Origin: an uncultured Oscillospiraceae bacterium
GTDB taxonomy: Bacteria; Bacillota; Clostridia; Oscillospirales; Oscillospiraceae
Length of the DNA: 11,175 nt
Assembly: GCA_900758315.1 (NCBI GenBank)
Contig: CAAERF010000514.1
Coordinates: forward strand, 1 to 11,175
Direction: 5' to 3'
The notes under the pieces are model-generated. The model ran no database searches and was not told where the DNA came from. It saw nothing but the letters and a program-made list of their open reading frames with translations. A program made the translations under genes and the position numbers. Below, one piece after another: positions 6,204 to 11,175 of the stretch. Every line of letters starts with the position of its first letter. Within the stretch, counting starts at the first letter, position 1.

Positions 6204-7962
6204 CGCATATAAACGGTTTTTCCGCTTTGCCGGGGAGCAGAAAGGCACCTGGTATAAGGGAATGGCCTTTGAACTGTTACGGAGCATTTTTGAGGCTTTG
6301 CAGTTTGTGGCGCTGCTGGTCGTGCTCCGCGCCCTGGTAGAGCAGAACATGACCGGGGCCACCCCATGGATGGCCTTTGGGATCATGGCGGTCAGCGTGG
6401 CCGGAGCCGCCCTGTGCTGGTATCTGGCCCACAACAGCGAGGGGCACGCCAATTACCGGATGTGCGCGGAAAAGCGCATCCATATCGGGGAGCGCATGAA
6501 GTATATGCCCATGGGCTACTTCAACGCCCAGAGCCTGGGCAGCCTCACCGCGGCGGCCACCTCCACCATGGAGGACCTGGAGAGCATGTCCTTTGCGGTG
6601 ATCGCCCGGACGGTGGTGGGTATGATTCGGACCACCATCTTCTCTTTGGCGATCCTGTGCTTTGATTGGCGCATTGGGCTGGTATTCCTGCTTGGTATGC
6701 TTCTGTTCCTCTGGGTCAACTCACTTTTGCTGAAGAAATCCAGAGAGTTATCTCCGGGGCGGCTGGCAGCCCAGACAAGGCTGGTGGACGCTGTGCTGGA
6801 ATACATACAGGGCATGAGCGTGGTGCGCGCTTTCCATGGAGACAAAGCGGCCAATCAGACGCTGAACCGCACGATTGAGGAGACGGAGCAGCAGAATTTC
6901 AAGCTGGAGCGCAAGCGTATTCCCTACAATGTGTTGGAGCAGATTGTCCTGCGTGTCACGGCGGTGGCGGCGATTCTGCTCTCAATCTGGTTTTTCCTGC
7001 AAGGCAGTATGACCCTCTTTACCTGCCTGATGGTGGTGGTTTCCGCTTTCCTGGTATATAGCGAGCTGGAGTCTGCCGGCGAGATGTTCTTTATGCTGCC
7101 CATGATCGACGCCTCCATCGACCGGGTGGAGGAAATCGACCGCGCTCCCCGGATGGACGAGGGCGGCTCCGTACAGACGCCGAAACACTGCGATATTTCC
7201 TTCGAGCATGTGGACTTCTCCTATGGAGAGCGAAAAATCATCCGCGATGTCAGCTTTACCATACCGGAAGGGACAACCACTGCCATCGTGGGGCCCTCCG
7301 GCTCCGGCAAGACCACCCTCACCAGTCTTATGGCAAGGTTTTGGGATGTGGACAGCGGTGCGGTCAAGCTGGGCGGCATTGATGTGAAGGACTATGCGCT
7401 GGATAGTTTGATGCACAATTTCAGCATGGTCTTTCAGCGCGTGTACCTGTTCAACGACAGCATTGAGAACAACATCAAGTTCGGCAAGCCGGACGCCACC
7501 CATGAGGAGGTGGTGGCTGCGGCAAAGGCGGCCCGGTGCCATGACTTTATCACGGCCCTGCCGGATGGCTACGATACCATCATCGGTGAGAGCGGCGCCA
7601 CGATCTCCGGCGGAGAGCGCCAGCGGCTCTCCATCGCCCGGGCCATGCTCAAGGACGCGCCGATCATCATTTTGGACGAGGCCACAGCCAATGTTGACCC
7701 CGAGAACGAGGCGGAGCTGCAGGAGGCAGTCAAGGCCCTGACCGCCGGGAAAACTCTGGTTATGATCGCACACCGGATGAAAACCGTCCAGGAGGCGGAT
7801 CAGATTCTTGTACTGGATCAAGGGCGGATTGTGCAGCGGGGCCGCCATGCGGAACTGATGCAGCAGGGCGGTATCTATGCGGATTTTGTCTGCTCCCGGA
7901 GATCCGCAGAATCGTGGCGTATTGCGGAGCGGAAAAGCAGCGAGGTTAAAGCGGAGGTATGA
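6196..7962 (+). CDS. ABC half-transporter, B-type subunit of pair 2
   Basis: A 588-residue permease-ATPase fusion. ATG 6196 is chosen over an upstream in-frame ATG at 6166 because AAGGAGGTGG (6181-6190) sits at the right distance and the protein then begins like its relatives; it overlaps the previous stop by 8 bases. Membrane domain about residues 25-310, with hydrophobic segments near 30-48, 58-78, 133-178 and 250-288. ATPase domain: Walker A GPSGSGKT (366-373), Q414, signature ISGGERQR (470-477, Ile replacing the usual Leu), Walker B IIILDE with E495, and H526. It is clearly related to the protein at 909-2657 (VYLF, ENNIKFG, PDATHE, AAAKAA, CHDFI and DPENE blocks shared). Its stop overlaps the permease start in an ATGA, so it is translationally coupled to the Nik/Opp-type genes. 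It likely forms the heterodimer with the 4443-6203 product. Substrate unknown; a metallophore complex is inferred from context. Confidence 0.94.
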   Translation: MFDAYKRFFRFAGEQKGTWYKGMAFELLRSIFEALQFVALLVVLRALVEQNMTGATPWMAFGIMAVSVAGAALCWYLAHNSEGHANYRMCAEKRIHIGERMKYMPMGYFNAQSLGSLTAAATSTMEDLESMSFAVIARTVVGMIRTTIFSLAILCFDWRIGLVFLLGMLLFLWVNSLLLKKSRELSPGRLAAQTRLVDAVLEYIQGMSVVRAFHGDKAANQTLNRTIEETEQQNFKLERKRIPYNVLEQIVLRVTAVAAILLSIWFFLQGSMTLFTCLMVVVSAFLVYSELESAGEMFFMLPMIDASIDRVEEIDRAPRMDEGGSVQTPKHCDISFEHVDFSYGERKIIRDVSFTIPEGTTTAIVGPSGSGKTTLTSLMARFWDVDSGAVKLGGIDVKDYALDSLMHNFSMVFQRVYLFNDSIENNIKFGKPDATHEEVVAAAKAARCHDFITALPDGYDTIIGESGATISGGERQRLSIARAMLKDAPIIILDEATANVDPENEAELQEAVKALTAGKTLVMIAHRMKTVQEADQILVLDQGRIVQRGRHAELMQQGGIYADFVCSRRSAESWRIAERKSSEVKAEV

Positions 7963-8894
7963 GCAAGAAACTATTGGCCCGGTTCGGCCTGCTGGTGATT
8001 GTCCTGTTCGGCGTCACGATCTTGACTTTCTTTTACACCAACCTGTCCCCAGTAGATGCGGCCGAGGCGCTGGCAGTGCGCCGTTACAACCGTCCCACCC
8101 CGCAGCAGGTTGAACTGGTGCGGGAAGAACTTGGGCTCGACCAGCCGATTCTCCAGCAGTACGGCTCCTGGCTGTGGAACGCCCTGCATGGGGATTTTGG
8201 AAACTCCTATAACACTGGGCGGCCGATTGTGGAAGAACTGTCGGCTTCCATCCGGCCCACCCTGGTTATGGCTGCCATGGCGCTCCTGTTTGCCACTCTG
8301 CTCAGTATTCCGCTGGGGGTGTTGTCCGCCAGCAGAAAAGGCGGCTCGGCGGATCGGAGCATCTACCTGTTCGGCATCATCTGTATGTCTCTGCCGAATT
8401 ATTGGATTGGCTTCATGCTCCTGCTCGCCTTCGCGGTTTATATCCCTATTTTCAGCATTATGGGAGCGGATAGCCTGAAGGATTTCATTCTTCCGGCCCT
8501 GGCGCTGGCTATTCCTATGGCCGCCGGCAACATCCGTGTGTTTCGGTCCTCGCTCCTGGATGGGTATAACAGCGATTTTGTCCTGTATGCCAGGGCCCGG
8601 GGCGTATCGGAGTGGAAAATCGCCAATCTGGTGAGCCGGTTTGCGCTGCCGCCGCTGATCACCATGCTGGCGCAGAGCTTCGGCTTTATGATTGCGGGCA
8701 GCGCCATGGTGGAAAGCGTGTTCTCCATCCCGGGGCTGGGGTCCATGCTGGTCACTGCATTGGGAGCCAGAGACACCATTACCATCAATGCGTGTGTACT
8801 GCTCACCGCCGTCATTTTCGTCCTGGTCAATTTTATCGCGGACTGCGTGAACGCGCTTCTAAACCCGCAGAGCCAGAAGGGAGGCGGCCTATGA
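7959..8894 (+). CDS. Nickel/peptide-class ABC importer permease, NikB/DppB/CntB type
   Basis: A 311-residue integral membrane protein beginning at ATG 7959, which forms ATGA with the previous stop. An in-frame TAA at 7947 rules out longer forms. The N-terminal helix (about residues 8-27) is followed by the extracytoplasmic region with the family motif ELGLDQPILQQYGSWLWNALHGDFG (57-81), then five helices around 100-123, 136-163, 175-195, 236-265 and 276-300. The EAA loop, which contacts the ATPases, is at 210-234 (YARARGVSEWKIANLV followed by LPPLI). Length matches NikB (314) closely. GGAGG at 7953-7957 is only one base from the ATG, so initiation probably relies on ribosomes finishing the upstream gene. 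It pairs with the permease at 8891. The class imports nickel, nickel chelates, opine metallophores or short peptides; which one is not determined by sequence alone. Confidence 0.92.
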   Translation: MSKKLLARFGLLVIVLFGVTILTFFYTNLSPVDAAEALAVRRYNRPTPQQVELVREELGLDQPILQQYGSWLWNALHGDFGNSYNTGRPIVEELSASIRPTLVMAAMALLFATLLSIPLGVLSASRKGGSADRSIYLFGIICMSLPNYWIGFMLLLAFAVYIPIFSIMGADSLKDFILPALALAIPMAAGNIRVFRSSLLDGYNSDFVLYARARGVSEWKIANLVSRFALPPLITMLAQSFGFMIAGSAMVESVFSIPGLGSMLVTALGARDTITINACVLLTAVIFVLVNFIADCVNALLNPQSQKGGGL

Positions 8895-9709
8895 TCCGCA
8901 AAATCATGCACCGCCCGCAGGCCGTCCTCGGCCTTGCCATGATGCTTCTCGTGTTTCTTGTGATGCTGTTGGCCCCAGTCTTTGCGCCCAATGACCCGAT
9001 GCAGCTGAATGTGGCCCACAGCTTCGCCCCGCCGGACGCACAGTACCCCCTTGGAACGGATGAACTTGGACGCTGCATCCTCTCCCGCCTGATTTACGGA
9101 GCCAGGGCTTCCCTGAGTATCGCGCTGCCCACACTGCTGTTGCTGGCGGTTATCAGCACCGTGGTGGCTACCCTGTGCGCCTATATCGGCGGGGCGCTGG
9201 ACCGCATATTTGAAGTGGTCTCCAATATTTTTATGGCCTTTCCCCCTTTCCTCGTTGCCATCACCCTGGTGGGGCTCTTTGAGTCAAAAGCGGCCAGCAT
9301 CGTCCTGTCTATTGTAATCGCCATGTGGGTCTGGAACGCGAGGGTGGTCCGCACCCATGTGCTTCGGGAGCGGAATCAGCCCTATGTGATCACCTGCCGG
9401 ATGTCCGGCTGTTCGGAGCTGCGTATTGTGTTCCGGCATATCATCCCCAATATTTTGCCGCACCTTCTGGTTTTGTACAGCACAGGGCTGTCCTCCATCA
9501 TCATTATGATCTCCAGTTATGCTTTTCTCGGCTTGGGGCTGGAAACAGGGACGGCGGAGTGGGGCGCCATGTTTGTAAATGCCAATAAACTGATGTTCAG
9601 CCATCCGCAGTTCCTGGTCTATCCGGGGCTCTGCATTCTGTTTGCCGCGGCAGGGTTCAACCTGTTCGGGGAGGCCCTGCGGGACATCTGCGCACCGAGG
9701 GAGGGATAG
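8891..9709 (+). CDS. Nickel/peptide-class ABC importer permease, NikC/DppC/CntC type
   Basis: A 272-residue permease starting at ATG 8891, overlapping the previous stop as ATGA, with AGGGAGG six bases upstream. The open frame continues upstream but only as a shadow of the preceding gene. An N-terminal helix at 11-31 is followed by the hallmark YPLGTDELGRCILSRLIYGAR (52-72), then helices near 76-100, 113-130, 136-151, 193-215 and 243-262. The EAA loop is at about 165-194, where CRMSGCSELRIVFRHIIPN replaces the common AR-x-LGAS form, so two Cys residues flank the loop glycine. Length matches NikC (277) better than the longer OppC proteins (about 300). It forms the heterodimeric pore with the 7959-8894 permease, using the two ATPases encoded next. 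Nickel, metallophore or peptide uptake; the operon partners favour a metal complex, by inference. Confidence 0.92.
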   Translation: MIRKIMHRPQAVLGLAMMLLVFLVMLLAPVFAPNDPMQLNVAHSFAPPDAQYPLGTDELGRCILSRLIYGARASLSIALPTLLLLAVISTVVATLCAYIGGALDRIFEVVSNIFMAFPPFLVAITLVGLFESKAASIVLSIVIAMWVWNARVVRTHVLRERNQPYVITCRMSGCSELRIVFRHIIPNILPHLLVLYSTGLSSIIIMISSYAFLGLGLETGTAEWGAMFVNANKLMFSHPQFLVYPGLCILFAAAGFNLFGEALRDICAPREG

Positions 9710-9711
9710 CC

Positions 9712-10494
9712 ATGCTGACAGTTACCAATCTATCCATCCGTACAAAGCAGACAAAGGAAACCCTTGTGCGCTCCGTCAGCTTCTCCGTAAAAAGCGGAGA
9801 GGCCCTTGGCCTGATCGGGGAGAGCGGCAGCGGAAAGAGCATGACCAGCAAGTGCATTATGCGGCTGTTGAATCCACGGCTTTTTGACCTGCGCGGAAGT
9901 GTGCAATGGAACGGGAAAGAAATGCTTGCGGTGAAGCTGAATGAGCTGGACGGCTATCGGGGCAAGCAGATCAGTATGATTCCGCAAAACCCCATGACCG
10001 CCTTTGCGCCCATGCTCAAGCTGGGAAAACAGATGGAACTGGGCTTTTTGCTGAAAGGACGCAGGGAACGGACACAGTTCCGGGGGCGGCTGGCTGCCGC
10101 GCTTGCGGATGTCAATTTGCCCGATGCGGAAAAAATCATCAACAGCTATCCCCATGAGTTGTCCGGCGGCACGCTGCAGCGTGTAATGATTGCCCTGACG
10201 ATCCTGCAGCGCCCGGAACTGATCATCGCAGACGAAATTACCACCGCTGTTGACGCGGCCAGCGAATACCTCATTCTGAATGAATTGGAGAAGTTGAGGC
10301 GGGCCGGTGTCTCCATGATCGTGGTGACCCATGACTTTGGCGTGGCGGCAAGACTGTGCGACCGTGTAGCCGTTATGAAGGACGGCGAGATCATCGAGGA
10401 AGGAAAAACGCGGGAGGTATTTTCTGCCCCACAGCACGAATATACCAGGCAGCTTGTGCAGGCAAGCGTACTCTTTCAGGAGGGACTATGCTGA
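9712..10494 (+). CDS. ABC importer ATPase, NikD/CntD type
   Basis: A 260-residue ATPase from ATG 9712, two bases after the previous stop, with GAGGGAGGG (9697-9705) upstream. Walker A GESGSGKS at 36-43, Q-loop IPQNPMTAF with Q92, signature LSGGTLQR at 150-157, Walker B IIADE with E175, and H-loop H207. The signature and the D-loop region (ITTAVDAAS) deviate from the usual LSGGxxQR with R/Q and PTTALDVT, but the catalytic residues are present. The length fits NikD (254) and lacks the roughly 60-80 residue C-terminal oligopeptide domain of OppD/DppD, which favours the nickel/metallophore branch. It would drive the two upstream permeases together with the ATPase encoded next, whose start overlaps its last codons. 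Confidence 0.91.
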   Translation: MLTVTNLSIRTKQTKETLVRSVSFSVKSGEALGLIGESGSGKSMTSKCIMRLLNPRLFDLRGSVQWNGKEMLAVKLNELDGYRGKQISMIPQNPMTAFAPMLKLGKQMELGFLLKGRRERTQFRGRLAAALADVNLPDAEKIINSYPHELSGGTLQRVMIALTILQRPELIIADEITTAVDAASEYLILNELEKLRRAGVSMIVVTHDFGVAARLCDRVAVMKDGEIIEEGKTREVFSAPQHEYTRQLVQASVLFQEGLC

Positions 10495-11175
10495 AAGCGG
10501 AACATATCACAAAACAATATCAGATCCCAGGCGGCGGGCATACCGTGTTCGATGCGGTTTCGGATGTCTCCATAGAGCTTGGAGATGGAGGCGTGACCGC
10601 CATCGTGGGAGAAAGCGGGAGCGGCAAGAGCACTTTAGCCAGAGTGCTGTCCTATGTGGAGCGGCCGGACGGTGGGCGGGTGTTTCTGGATGGTCTGGAG
10701 GTGTCCGCCTGCAGAAGAAAGGAACTCCGCGCTGTAAGAGGTAAGGTCCAGCTTGTGATGCAGAACGCTTTGGGGTCTTTAGACCCTCACCAGAGTGTGG
10801 CGTCCATTCTGGAGGAGCCCCTGCGGCTGCTGTTCCACATGGGGGCGGAGGAACGAAAACAGCGGTGTCTTGAACTGCTGGACATGGCCCGGCTGGAACG
10901 GGACACACTCCGCCGCCGGCCGGATGAACTCTCCGGCGGACAGCAAAAACGGCTGTGTATTGCCCGCGCTCTGGCCGCCCAGCCCCAACACATTATCTTT
11001 GACGAGTCCTTCAGCGGATTGGATGTCACGCTGAAAAAGCAGGTGCTGGATTTTCTGAAGGAACTTCAAACGGAGCTCCAAATCAGCTTTCTGGTAATTA
11101 CCCACGACCTGGACACCGCCATGTATATGGCCGGCACGATTCATGTCATGCGCAGGGGCAAAATCATCGAAACGC
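10488..11175 (+). CDS. ABC importer ATPase, NikE/CntF type (3' truncated by window edge)
   Basis: An open frame from ATG 10488 runs off the right edge with 229 complete codons and no stop. AGGAGGG (10478-10484) lies three bases before the ATG, and the start overlaps the previous gene by 7 bases. Walker A GESGSGKS at 41-48, Q-loop LVMQNALGSLDP with Q92, signature LSGGQQKR at 148-155, Walker B HIIFDE with E173, and H206. The D-loop region reads SFSGLDVT, as in the second ATPase of nickel/peptide systems. NikE has 268 residues, so about 30-40 residues are probably missing. It is the second ATPase of the importer encoded at 7959-10494. A substrate-binding protein gene, not seen in this window, would be expected downstream or elsewhere. 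Confidence 0.9.
   Translation, partial: MLKAEHITKQYQIPGGGHTVFDAVSDVSIELGDGGVTAIVGESGSGKSTLARVLSYVERPDGGRVFLDGLEVSACRRKELRAVRGKVQLVMQNALGSLDPHQSVASILEEPLRLLFHMGAEERKQRCLELLDMARLERDTLRRRPDELSGGQQKRLCIARALAAQPQHIIFDESFSGLDVTLKKQVLDFLKELQTELQISFLVITHDLDTAMYMAGTIHVMRRGKIIET

Noticed and set aside
4422..6452. A 676-codon open frame on the - strand
   Set aside because: It lies antisense to the complete, motif-rich ABC gene at 4443-6203; its translation is rich in His, Arg, Gly and Gln with no recognisable domain, as expected for a shadow of GC-rich coding DNA.
8612..8890. Upstream extension of the NikC-type permease
   Set aside because: It overlaps the NikB-type gene out of frame, and the well-placed ATG 8891 with AGGGAGG begins the recognisable N-terminal helix.
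1..11175. CRISPR arrays, tRNA or rRNA genes, insertion sequences, toxin-antitoxin or phage-defence genes
   Set aside because: None seen on either strand: no regular repeat-spacer pattern, no transposase or integrase motifs, and nearly all the sequence is occupied by the genes listed.

Overview
The window looks like chromosomal or integrative-element DNA from a fairly GC-rich gut-type Clostridia (Oscillospiraceae or Lachnospiraceae-like Firmicute). This is an inference from strong GGAGG ribosome binding sites, TTG/GTG starts, a consensus sigma-A promoter, and the protein families present. All genes read on the + strand and are tightly packed; the longest gene-free stretch is about 165 bases.

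Layout. Positions 2-3367 hold the end of a first operon: the C-terminal half of an ABC half-transporter (cut by the window edge), a complete partner half-transporter, a short DtxR/MntR-type metal-sensing repressor whose start overlaps the transporter stop, and a stand-alone OmpR-type winged-helix protein with no receiver domain. A clear intrinsic terminator (3366-3413) ends this unit. A near-consensus promoter (3458-3486) with an inverted repeat over the expected transcription start opens the second unit: a TetR regulator, a 65-residue cysteine-rich KTR-type zinc-knuckle protein, a terminator-like hairpin (4356-4400), a second pair of ABC half-transporters paralogous to the first pair, and then a nickel/peptide-class ABC importer: two permeases and two ATPases, the last cut by the right edge.

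How it may fit together. Both half-transporter pairs are fused permease-ATPase proteins of the exporter fold. They come as an A-type plus a B-type subunit, resembling the YbtP/YbtQ and IrtA/IrtB pairs that import ferric siderophores, although multidrug or peptide exporters share this architecture. The first pair is translationally linked to a metal-responsive repressor. The second pair is linked by an ATGA overlap to permease and ATPase genes whose lengths match NikBCDE/CntBCDF rather than full-length Opp/Dpp. The simplest reading is a two-operon metal or metallophore transport locus with two transporter pairs under different control: a DtxR-like sensor for one and a TetR-type ligand sensor plus a possible attenuator for the other. 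No substrate-binding protein and no metallophore biosynthesis gene is visible; either could lie outside the window. The KTR protein and the cluster of small regulators suggest cargo of a Tn916-like or related conjugative element, but no integrase, relaxase or attachment site is present here.
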